Position numbers and translations under genes: made by a program
Assembly (NCBI GenBank): GCA_028622995.1
Contig: JAJQJQ010000011.1
Location: 2,976,001-3,040,000 of the forward strand
Reading direction: 5' to 3'
Length of the DNA stretch: 64,000 nucleotides
Origin: Panagrolaimus kolymaensis
Taxonomy: Eukaryota; Nematoda; Chromadorea; Rhabditida; Panagrolaimidae
The notes under the pieces: generated by a model
What the model was told of the DNA's origin: nothing
Databases searched by the model: none
Seen by the model: the letters and a program-made list of their open reading frames with translations, nothing else
Shown here: piece after piece, positions 24,522 through 34,080 of the stretch
How positions within the stretch are numbered: the stretch's first letter is position 1
Layout: each line of letters starts with the position of its first letter

Positions 24522-26113
24522 ATGAGCAAAGATGAAAACAACAATTACAGTGGTGAAAAATCAAAGAAATCAAGATGGCGCCGATTTTGGACAAAAATTA
24601 CTCGTCGAAAGAAAGCTGTAACAGAAACAGATGACAGCGACTTCGTGTTTGATGCTCCTGAAAGTGAAGGACCTAATGGTTGTATGGAACGAAAAAAGGT
24701 GGGTAATAAGAATAGCAGATATGATGATGGAATAAACAATGATACAAATTTGAAACATCCTAGACATGCTCAATCTTCTGAAAGCCATTTAAATGGGAAA
24801 AGTTCAAGGAAATTAAAAAAGTCAAAAAAGCAACCAAAAAGAAAACCATCTAAGGAAGTTATTCCATCAAAGGAAATTATCGTTGAACCACAAGTTGAAA
24901 ATGCGTAAGTTTTTGTTTATTAGAAATAATGATACTTTATTATTAAATATATTTCTTCATTATAAATTCTTCCTTTTCAGCATATTTGATGAACCTGTAA
25001 AACCTCAAAAACAACCATCTAAAGAAGTAGTAGTAGCTTTGGAAGCGTCAACAAAAACTTCAAAAAAGCCTGATGCATTAACAAAACTTTCAAAAGAACC
25101 TATAAAGGAAGATGAATTGGATCAAAGCCGAAAAATTTCTCGTCGAAAATCAACTGCAAATGCTAATAAACCCGTCGATGATTTATCTTTATCAAAAAGT
25201 TTTCAAAGAGGATTTCGAACATTTCGTGAAAATCGAGCCAAAGAATTTCGTTCATGCCAAACTTTTATCAGTCGAAAATATCAAGAAAAAGAAATGGAAA
25301 AAGTTGTTGCGAAGGTTGAAGCTCGACAACAAAAGCGAAATGTGTTTTCTGAACCAAGTCAAGAACCATCTAGTATTATATCAACTCCTGGAAAATTGCA
25401 TGAAGGCGATGTCGTCTTCCCTCAGCGAAGACCGTAAGTTTCTTTGGTTAATTTTATTGCTCATTATTGTTTCTTTCCTTGTTATGTTAGAATTGTTATA
25501 TCGCTTTAATTTTATCCCTTTTCATCGTTTTAGAAACAAAAAATCTAATCGTCAACAAAAAGATATCAATAACAACGATAAGGTTCCTACAAAGAAACGT
25601 CATTCTCCTCCACCTCATCCACCAAAACCATCTGTGGATTGTAATGGTTTAATTGAAACAAATAATTGTAATGATGGTGAACTTTTTCTTGCAAATGGTA
25701 AACCATTTTGGCAACAATCTGGAAAAGGAAAAGCTGGTGATGAAGAAGACGATGAAGAGGAACTCAGTGATGATGAACTTCCAATGAACGCTGAAATTAT
25801 CTTAGAAGTACATCGTGGAAAGATTAAATTAATTGATATGCCAACCGATCCTGTAACTCTTTATCCATATGGTCCTGTAAATTTGCTTGAATCTCATGAT
25901 AAAGCATTCTTCACTCGTGATTTAATATTTAGTAATACTGTTCGATCTATGATCAATCTGAACGATGATGTAACAGAACGTGCACCTGTAAAAGAACCCA
26001 TTCAAAGAAAATGCAATTTTGAATTTCCAGAAAAGATTCATCGGTATTCAAGAAATCGTCCAGATGATTTTAAAGCTGAAAGTTTCGTTCCTAAGATTGT
26101 ACAAAAAAAGTGA
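24522..26113 (+). CDS. unrecognised basic, mostly disordered protein
   Basis: I do not recognise this gene. Three exons (24522-24904, 24981-25433, 25534-26113) give 471 residues. The N-terminus is strongly basic (SRWRRFWTKITRRKK), then comes a Lys/Ser/Pro-rich region in which a P-S-K-E-V/I motif recurs at least four times. A helical Arg/Glu-rich segment (FQRGFRTFRENRAKEFRSC) follows. The last 200 residues have a Pro-rich patch (HSPPPHPPKPS), an acidic run (DEEDDEEELSDDE) and a more ordered end with MPTDPVTLYPYGPVNLLES. The ordered C-terminal part may be the conserved domain. The ATG at 24447 would add 25 hydrophobic residues; I prefer 24522 because the composition changes there. Composition suggests a nuclear or cytoskeletal scaffold, which is inference only. 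Confidence 0.7.
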
Positions 26114-26595
26114 AATCATTTATGTTTTGAATTGTGTAATAATTTTTGTGATAGATAAACTAAATTATGATTTTTAATGCTTTAATAAATTTTTATATAA
26201 CAGTTCACAAGTTTCCAAACTACTAGCACGTGATAGCAAATAATAGCATTTTTTGTAAAAGCAAAAATTGTAAAATTCTTTAAATTCCAACGAATAAACT
26301 TCTAACACAATTTTGTTGCATGAGTAAAGTTAACGGTAATGATCAACGTAAGGTCATGGATTGCATCCATAATTTCGATTTCCATCATCTTATTCGATAT
26401 CAAAAAAGAATCCTTATTTTCACCATTTTTTTATAACACTTATCAAATAAAAAATAACAGCGCAAAAATTACGGGCCATTTCTAATATCATAAAAAACCA
26501 ATTTGCATTTTTTATTCTATTGTTTTTTACAACGCCAAAAGTGAAGTGAATGAAAGTAATAAATTTGCTTCTATTGACGCCGCCGCATTGATACA
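26114..26595. other. intergenic region
   Basis: Nothing is recognised between the disordered-protein gene and the hydrolase gene. A small GC-richer patch (GACGCCGCCGC) lies just before the hydrolase start. Confidence 0.5.
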
Positions 26596-27673
26596 ATGTT
26601 GACTTTCAGCATGAGGCAGCATTTTTGCTTGCTTTTCTTTGTTTTTGTTTTTAAAGCTACAACCAAAACATTTTCATTTTTTCAAACTCTTGGATGTGGG
26701 GAATGTGGAAATCTTGGTGGCCACATGAACGCCGTGGGATCAATTCCAGCTGTATTTAATGCCAAATCAAACCACACAGCTACTGTAAGTTTTTCCTTAT
26801 TACATTTCATATGCATTAATAAAAATTTTCTTTTTCTTTTTCAGATCTTTTTCTTTCATGGCTTAAATGATCATGGTCATGGAATTGCACGAATTCTTCA
26901 TGAAGATATTGTTTTACCTCACGTCAAAGTTGTTTGTCCAAATGCGTATGTTTTTTCTTGAATAACTTCTTATGGATTATTTTTTTTAGTGCTGTACGAC
27001 CTATTTCTTTCATCTTTAGAATACGGTAAAGAACCTTCTCTTTTTTTGAAAGCTTTTAAAAGAAAATATATTTTAGAATGCGGGCATGGTATGACATTAG
27101 GATACATGCATGGTATGACCTTTTTGGTTTCACAGAAGATTCACATGAAGACCCGCCAGAAATTCAACGTGCTGTAGAATATGTTCATGATCTTATTAAT
27201 GATGAAATTAAAGCTGGAATACCTTCAGAACGCATTGTACTCGCTGGAATGTCTATGGGTGGAGCTCTTGCTGTTTATAGCGGTTTAACTTTTGATAAAC
27301 CTTTGGCTGCTATTGTTGGTCTTAGTTCTTGGCTTCTTCAGCGTGATAAAATTCCTGGGGTAATTTTATTTTAAAATGATTTAATTATTTAACCATAATT
27401 ATTTGTTCCAGAATCATAAAGCAAACTTAAACACTCCAATCTTTCTTGCACATGGAACTCAAGTATGTTTTCAGCATCTCTTCACTCAGAAATTACGTAC
27501 ATAATTTATTCTTTTAGGATTTATTAGTGCCACTTTATTTTGGTAGAAAAGCACATGAAACCATCTCCAAATTCAATCCTAATTCTCAATTTAAATCCTA
27601 TCCAATGGGTCATGTAAACTGTGCTGATGAAATGAAAGATTTTAAAGAATTTTTGGAGAATATTTTAAAGTAA
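26596..27673 (+). CDS. acyl-protein-thioesterase-like alpha/beta hydrolase
   Basis: This belongs to the LYPLA/APT1 carboxylesterase family, which removes palmitate from proteins or hydrolyses lysophospholipids. Six exons (26596-26784, 26845-26945, 26990-27025, 27077-27359, 27412-27462, 27518-27673) give 271 residues; APT1 has about 230. The triad is Ser168 in GMSMGGA, Asp221 in DLLVPL and His252 in MGHVNC. FFFHGLNDHGHG is the oxyanion-side loop and CPNAAVRP the next family block. Two features are odd. The N-terminus has about 40 extra residues with a hydrophobic core (FCLLFFVFVF) that looks like a signal peptide or anchor. The loop after strand 4 holds an eight-residue tandem duplication (see 27074-27119). 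The internal ATG at 26725 would give an APT1-like cytosolic form. Confidence 0.88.
27074..27119 (+). repeat. 24-base in-frame tandem duplication in coding exon
   Basis: The 12-mer GCATGGTATGAC occurs at 27084-27095 and again at 27108-27119, exactly 24 bases apart. In the spliced protein this gives two adjacent eight-residue units, RMRAWYDI and RIHAWYDL (residues 109-124). Relatives carry a single copy of this Trp-Tyr/Phe-Asp segment. The reading frame is preserved. Confidence 0.85.
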
Positions 27674-28005
27674 CCGTTTTCTTATCATAAAATGTTATGT
27701 ATGAATGAATTTGTTTATTTTTTGTAACGGATTATTGTATTAATGTAATGTGGTTATTAATTAACTTTAATAAATTAATTGAAATTTTTGAAGAATTTAA
27801 TGTTTGATTAAAGAATGGTTAAAAATGTTTTCAAAGCATTCTTTTTGTTTGACACAAAACAAAGGAAATCATGTCGTCGTTTAAAATCACGTTTGTAGAT
27901 AAACATTTATATTTAACAATTTGTGATCTTCTAGATTATAATGGCCAATTTAGTTTTAGTAATTGCAATTTATTACATATTATAAAACGGATAAAGTAAA
28001 CTTTT
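27674..28005. other. gap between convergent genes
   Basis: The 332 bases between the hydrolase stop and the P450 stop hold two 3' UTRs. No other feature is visible. Confidence 0.5.
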
Positions 28006-30033
28006 TTATAAACGTGGAACCACCTTTAAATGTACGCCATTGAGTGGTCGTAACAAAATAATATTTGTTCTTATTTGCAATGGATCCTGCAAGAATTATA
28101 AATAATTAAAAAGAGCAATAACCATCTTAGCAAAGCCGAGCTTACTTCGGAATGTTCATGCATTTCAAGTTTGAAATTCTTTAAAAGTTCAACAAGTGCG
28201 AATTTGTATTCCATTTCAGCAAATCTCATTCCAACACAATTACGAGGGCCAATTCCGAAAGGAATCCATGACAGAGGATCATAATATTTTCCATCGGTAA
28301 ATCTTTCAGGATCAAATTTTTCAGGTTCGGGCCAAAGTTTATCGTTCCAATGGATGTGATGAGTGTGGAAACCAACCCGAAGTCCAGGGAAAAACTTTAA
28401 TCCCTTTATTTCGGTTTCTTTAACGCATGTTCGCATTGTAAAAATAACAACTGGTGGACGAATTCGAAGGCATTCATGAAAGACGGCATCAAGATATGGC
28501 AACTTCATAACCGTGTCATAATTAGATTTTTTAAACTCAATTTCATCAAAAAGTTTTTCTTGTACTTCTGGATGTTTTGCTAAATACCAAGCTGAAAAAG
28601 CTAAAGCAGTGCTTGTCGTTTCATACCCAGCTAAAAGAAAGCCATAACAATTTGAAACGATTGTATCAATATGCATTGGAGGCTTCTAAAATTTGTGTGT
28701 CTTTCAAAGCAATATTTTTTTAAGAAATCAAACATTTTCTCGTTGTTGTCGAATTTTATCTTGTTCAAGTAAAAGTTGAATTAAATCAATGCTTTTAAAA
28801 TCATTCATTTTTTCTTTTCGATATTCTACGACTTTTTTAAGATCATTTGCAATTTTAAGTTGATATCTGTGAAGAGTGGCAAAAAACCGCATTATTGGAG
28901 CCAAGGATGGAAAGATAACTGAAAGTGATAAAAGTTGTTAATTTTAATTTTATGTCATTAAGTTTTACCTGAAATAGGGATTCCCCAAGTTTTTTCTGGT
29001 GTAAATTCATCAAAAAATTTGCGGCAATTTATAAAAAATTCATCATTTCTATTATTGAGTGAATCTGGTTGGATTCCAAACGCCGTTCGACCAATCACAT
29101 CTAAAGTGAGTGCTTGAAATTCACTAAAAAGTAATTATTCTAAGGATGATTTTGAAATATTTTAATTGTTGAAGACTAAAGCCACATTGCATTCAGTGTA
29201 CATATTTAGCCGGAAAAAAAAACATACTCATAAATATTAATAAGTCCATTATTTGTTTCACTTTTCCGTTTTAATACAACCATAAGAGTCATAACTCTTT
29301 CATGAATTGTCTCTTGCATCTAAAATCTGCAATCAATCAATCTCATTAGAAAATTTTTTACCATTTTCATTTTTCCCGTCGTAAATGTTGGAGAAACAAT
29401 GGATCGAATTTCTTTCCAACCATATCCGTGAGGACCTTTTTGACTAACTTGCAATAAACTTTCACCTAATGGATAACCTTCAGTAAAAGTATTGCTCTAA
29501 ATTTATTCGTTTAATTTTTTTTAAAGAAAGGACGACATACATCTCGATCAACAAAATTTGAAAATTGCTTTATGTAAACTTCTTTAATAATTTCAAGGTC
29601 GGTAGTTTGAACTTTAATGTGACCACCAAAAACCATCCTAAATTTTTTTGTTAGCTTTAGCAACCTTCTTACTTGGAAAAAAATCAAACATACGCCCAAG
29701 TGCTTCCATAAATTTTATTCCATTTTTGAAGGAAATAAGGTGTTGAAGTTGGACCTTCCTTAATTAATCTTTAAAGTAAAGTTCTTTTGGCTAAAATTCT
29801 TACTTTAAGAACTTGTTTAAACATGTCATACATATTTCCAACAAAAAATTGTGGAATTCCAATTGGTGGTCCACCACATCCTATTTTTTGTCTCAATTTT
29901 ACCAAACGAATTCTTTGACTAAATTTATTTTTTTTTATTACAAACAATCAAGCAACAACAAAAAATCTCACATAATCCAATAAATAAAAACTGAAAGAAA
30001 GATTGCCGCAAAAGCAATCACGATTGAACCCAT
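28006..30033 (-). CDS. cytochrome P450, CYP3-clan type
   Basis: This is a microsomal cytochrome P450 monooxygenase, most like nematode CYP13/CYP25 proteins of the CYP3 clan. Ten exons (30033-29972, 29918-29804, 29758-29694, 29637-29541, 29496-29362, 29319-29228, 29123-28969, 28918-28734, 28685-28146, 28086-28006) give 508 residues, a typical length. An N-terminal membrane anchor (about 2-21) is followed by the Pro-rich hinge GGPPIGIPQ. The I-helix has AGYETTS (321-327), the K-helix ExxR is ECLR (373-376), the PERF motif is DPERF, and the heme loop [10 protein letters not shown] places the ligand at Cys452. No key residue is missing. The substrate cannot be told from sequence; detoxification or lipid metabolism are typical for the clan. 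Confidence 0.95.
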
Positions 30034-31035
30034 TATAACGTTGCGAAAACTTAACTGTCAAGAATGCAAAAAATGTATGAGTCTTTTTTACTTATAAGAT
30101 GCTAATTATTTTTTGTAGTTTCATGCATCGTCTTCTCCCATGTGCGATAATATGTTTGTTTAAATTCTGCAACTACAATCAATACTATAAAAATGTTGGT
30201 GAAACTAGAGCCATTTTTATCAATCATTACTGCGACAACGACCTATGATGCTTTTATTCTTTATTTCATCATTGAAAGTCGTCAGTCGTGTAAAAAAATT
30301 GCGTGTTGGCAAACTATAAAGAAAAAGCGATGGGTATGTTTCAAAGATTTTGATAACAAAATAATCAAAATTTAAAATACAAAAATTGTAGGATTTCAGA
30401 AAAGATTGTTTACATTTTGATTGTTGATATATGGTAATACGGTAATCCAAATTTTTTTAAAACTTTTTAAAAGTTTTAATGAGTATTATCTTTTTCTCTC
30501 AAAATAAGTTAAAAGATAAAAAAAATACTGTAAAACGCCCTTTTAAGATGTTTACCATTTTTTGAATGACTTTCAATTTCCAAATTATTCTTTAGTCACA
30601 TTCTTTAAACCCAAAAAACTTCCTTATTTTTGATCAAAAGTACACACAACACAAAATGCATTAATATACTCGAGAATCACGATTCAATAAAAACAAAAAT
30701 GTAAAAAAACAATTTTTTTTTGTTGTTTATTTTTGGACAAATGAAGTGAAAAATGGAGAAGAAACAAAAAAATACTACGTCAATGTTCAATATACATATG
30801 CACATTAAAGGGCGCATTCAATATCGTCTGATTTTAATCAGACTCATTGGGAAACACCTAAACACGCAAATCAAAGATGAAAAAATTAGGTAAATATTTT
30901 CAATTTGACAACGATACAAACAACAAATAACGAAAATAAGAAAGAAAATGTATGTATAAAAAGTTGGAAGCTTTTTAAAGAAAAGACAAATAAATAAAAT
31001 TATTGATAAATATTTCCTAAAGTTGTATTTAAAAT
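30034..31035. other. divergent intergenic region
   Basis: About 1 kb lies between the P450 start and the ubiquitin-like gene start. It is AT-rich and should contain both promoters. Short open frames near 30.2-30.4 kb show no splice support or family resemblance. Confidence 0.5.
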
Positions 31036-31335
31036 ATGTTTCTTTTTGTAAAGGTTCTGTTGTTTTCGATTAATATTTTAGCCCAATTTTAATAGTAAAA
31101 ATTTTTTAGTTTGAATCTGGTAAAGCTCTTTCGATCGATTGCTCGGAAGATGATACGGTAGAAAATTTGATACGAGAAGTGGGAGAAAGCTCAAACGTGG
31201 CTTTTAAAGGTATTTTTAGTCTTTCCCTCAAAGAATAATAAACTGTGTTATCTTTTTTTAGGAATAATTCTTGAACGAAAACGAAGATTAAGCGATTATG
31301 GAATCAATCAAGGAGCATTACTTGAAGCAGTCTAA
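31036..31335 (+). CDS. small tail-less ubiquitin-like protein
   Basis: Three tiny exons (31036-31053, 31110-31209, 31262-31335) give only 63 residues with a ubiquitin fold signature. The first exon encodes MFLFVK, which aligns with the MQIFVK start of ubiquitin, and phase runs straight into FESGKALSIDCSEDDTVENL, the match of the next two strands and the helix. The end, RRLSDYGINQGALLEAV, aligns with the ubiquitin segment from TLSDYNIQ to HLV and then stops. There is therefore no LRLRGG tail, and conjugation as a modifier is not possible. The loop between helix and strand 3 is shorter than in ubiquitin. The first donor (AAG|GTTCTG) is weak, and GTAAAG two codons earlier is an alternative that spoils the alignment. 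Function unknown. Confidence 0.65.
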
Positions 31336-31503
31336 AAAGCCCTTTTCTTCCACTGAACCATCTTTGTTATGTAATTATTGTAAATTTATTCATAATTATT
31401 ATTGCATAAAATATGTAGGTACGTAAAATCAAAAGTTATCCAATGAGTGGCAATGTAATAAAAAAATTTATTTTTATTCAACAATCGAAAAACAACATAA
31501 ATA

Positions 31504-32424
31504 TCAAAAAGCTTCACATTTCTTTGAGGCATGAACAATTGAAATCATATCCTGAAATTTCATATAATTAAAATAGACAAATTTAAATAACAGTTATAAA
31601 TTGACTTACATCACAATCTTCAGAATAAGCAGGCCAACCAGGTTTAGCTGTATTTAATTTTACCATACATTCATATTTACCAGGAGCAACTTCAACTTTG
31701 AACTGTCTTGTACGCACTTCGCATTGAGGACATAGTAAAAATACTTCTTGTGCAAGAATTGTGGCATTTTGATATGCTTCAAGTTGGGTTTCATTCAATG
31801 CCGGAACCTATAATGCATACTTATGAATAGAAAAGTGATAATAATAAAAACTTACTTTGATAATGATGTCTTCACTTTTAGCATTTGGCATTGGTACGGA
31901 GTTAAGACCAGCACACGATGAGAATATTCTCTTTTCAAATTGTGTTACAATGGTTGAAACACTTTCATGACAATCAACTTCTTCTTGAACATCCATACAA
32001 GTTTCATCTTCGTCATTTTGAAGTCGATAATGCCTCCATGCATATGATTCTTTTTCCATTCTTTTTTGATAAAATTCCTAAAAAAACTTAATCAAAATAT
32101 ATTCGAAAGAAAGTTGAAAAAACTTACAGTATTAAAGTTAAAAGTGGTCTTTGGATCAATTTGAGGTTCTTGAAAGTTACAATGAGCAAAAGTAATAAAA
32201 TCATCCATTTTTTCCAGCGTATTGTCTTCATGAATTAGCTTATTAAGGACCAGACTCATTTGAATATAAAAATAAATTAGCAGCGCCAGCAAAATTGATA
32301 AGACGATTAAGGTTGTTATTTCAACAATTGTTATAATAAATAAAGGTTTTCGTCGAAGTATGTAACGTAAGAATCTCTCTTTTTTTCCACGAGCTTCTGC
32401 AGCTATTGACCTTCGTTTAGTCAT
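31504..32424 (-). CDS. unrecognised single-pass membrane protein
   Basis: I do not recognise this protein. Four exons (32424-32128, 32077-31856, 31807-31610, 31551-31504) give 254 residues. The N-terminus is basic (about 27 residues with RRSIAAEARGKK), followed by one transmembrane helix (about 28-54), so the positive-inside rule predicts a type II orientation. All nine cysteines lie in the C-terminal, presumably extracellular, part, including a CPQC pair (LLCPQCEVR) and a final Cys near the end (KKCEAF). The odd number leaves one Cys free or for dimerisation. An N-glycosylation sequon (NET, NAT) occurs in the third exon. The gene is tail to tail with the ubiquitin-like gene, 168 bases away, and head to head with RPF1. 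Confidence 0.75.
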
Positions 32425-32763
32425 CCTTCTTCGATTTTTGAGAAAAAGAAAAAAATTGAATTTTCTTTATTGAATCTTTTTATTCGAAAGAAATTCATTT
32501 TGCAATACATATGTAAAAAAAGAAGAAAGATGATGGGATGGTAATTTTGTTTGTAAAACGATTTTGCAACAACAAAAGATGAAACAACCGCTGCTTTTTG
32601 GCTTTTTGTTATTCGTCGCCAACATTCGCTAAAGTTTATAAAAAATTATTTCAAAGTTTTTCAGCCTTTGAATTAGGAATCGCTGCTATCATTTTTTTTA
32701 AAACACTTTTAATAAGATCATTTATTGTCATATTTTAATTTTGCAATCAATTTCAGGTAAATC
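32425..32763. promoter_or_regulatory. bidirectional promoter region with trans-splice acceptor
   Basis: This 339-base gap separates the divergent starts of the membrane protein gene and RPF1, so both promoters must overlap here. A TTTCAG at 32751-32756, seven bases before the RPF1 ATG, is a likely spliced-leader acceptor. Confidence 0.5.
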
Positions 32764-33881
32764 ATGAGTGACGACGATGAATCAAAACCTAAACAACTTA
32801 GAATCAGTAGTTATGATGCTGAATTATCTAAAAGTCTTACAATAAAACGAAAAGTTGACAAAGGTGCTAAAGCTGAACGTGGAAAATTAATAAGAAAGCA
32901 GAAAAGTGATGTAAGTTTTTATCCAATTTTTCTTTGTAAAGTGACTTTATTTATTTTAGGCTAAAAGAAAGCGTCGTGATGAACGAAAGCTGTTACGTGA
33001 AAAGCATGGAGAAGATGCAGTACCAAAAGAAAAACCTCGTACAATTGAAGGTACACGAGAGGAAGATGTCACAATGGTACAAGCAGAAGATGAAGAAATT
33101 GTACATGATCAAAAGTTCGATGAAATGGCTGATTATTTCAATCGACAAACAACTCCTAAAGTGGTCTTAACGACGTCACCGAAAGCTAAATCGCCTACAG
33201 TGAAATTTTGCTTTGAATTAAGAAAATCTATTCCTGGTGCTGAAATGTTTCCAAGAAAAAATATTCCTGTCAAAAAAATTGTCAAACAAGCAATTGAAGC
33301 TGGCTATACCGATATTATGATTGTTCATGAAGATAAACAAAAAACTAAACCAGGTATTTTTTACTTTCTCATCATTTCATCATTTTTTGATTGATATTTT
33401 TTAGATGGTCTCATTCTTTGTCATTTGCCCAATGGTCCTACTGCTTACTTCAAAATTAACAGCTTGAAATATTCAAAAGAAATTAAAGGTGTTGGAGAAT
33501 CAACCAGCCATTATCCTGAAGTTATTTTGAACAATTTTAATACTCGATTAGGATTACTTATCTCTCGTATGCTTGTTTGTCTTTTTCCTCAAGATCCTCA
33601 CTTCACTGGTCGAAGAGTTATTACGTTTCATAATCAACGTGATTACATTTTCTTTCGACATCATCGTTATGAATTCAAGCGGGAAGGTGAAAAGGCTGCT
33701 TTACATGAACTTGGTCCACGTTTTACTTTACGACTAAAATGGTTGCAAAAAGGTACTTTTAATCCAACTGAAGGTGAATATGAATGGGTTCTTAAAGTAA
33801 GTTTTTTTCCCTTCAAATTCTGTCCAATCCTTTTTTTAGCGTCATGAAATGGAAACAAGCCGACGAAGATTCTTCCTTTGA
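32764..33881 (+). CDS. RPF1: ribosome production factor 1 (Brix domain)
   Basis: RPF1 is a nucleolar Brix-domain protein required for 60S ribosomal subunit assembly. Four exons (32764-32910, 32960-33353, 33405-33796, 33840-33881) give 324 residues; human RPF1 has 349. An acidic/basic N-terminus rich in Lys and Arg is followed by the Brix domain (about 140-310), with [33 protein letters not shown] and the sigma70-like segment [39 protein letters not shown] near the end is strongly conserved in the RPF1 branch. The last exon is only 14 codons and ends RRRFFL. The start follows a trans-splice acceptor. Confidence 0.95.
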
Positions 33882-34080
33882 ATTTTCTATTGAATGTATG
33901 TTATACTTTGTTGATTTTTAAATAAATTTGTTTCTTACGAAAATTTCGATAAATGCATTTTTCAATTATATATTTATTACCCGAAAACAATTAGAATATC
34001 AAAAAGTTGCATATATTGTTATAAAATGACTATAGTTTAACATAATAATAATACTACCATGGCAAGAAACGCATGTTTCT

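Noticed and set aside
30778..30870. A possible first exon for the ubiquitin-like gene (MHIKGRIQYR...)
   Set aside because: It does not resemble the first ubiquitin strand and would need a long intron; the six-codon exon at 31036 aligns with MQIFVK exactly.
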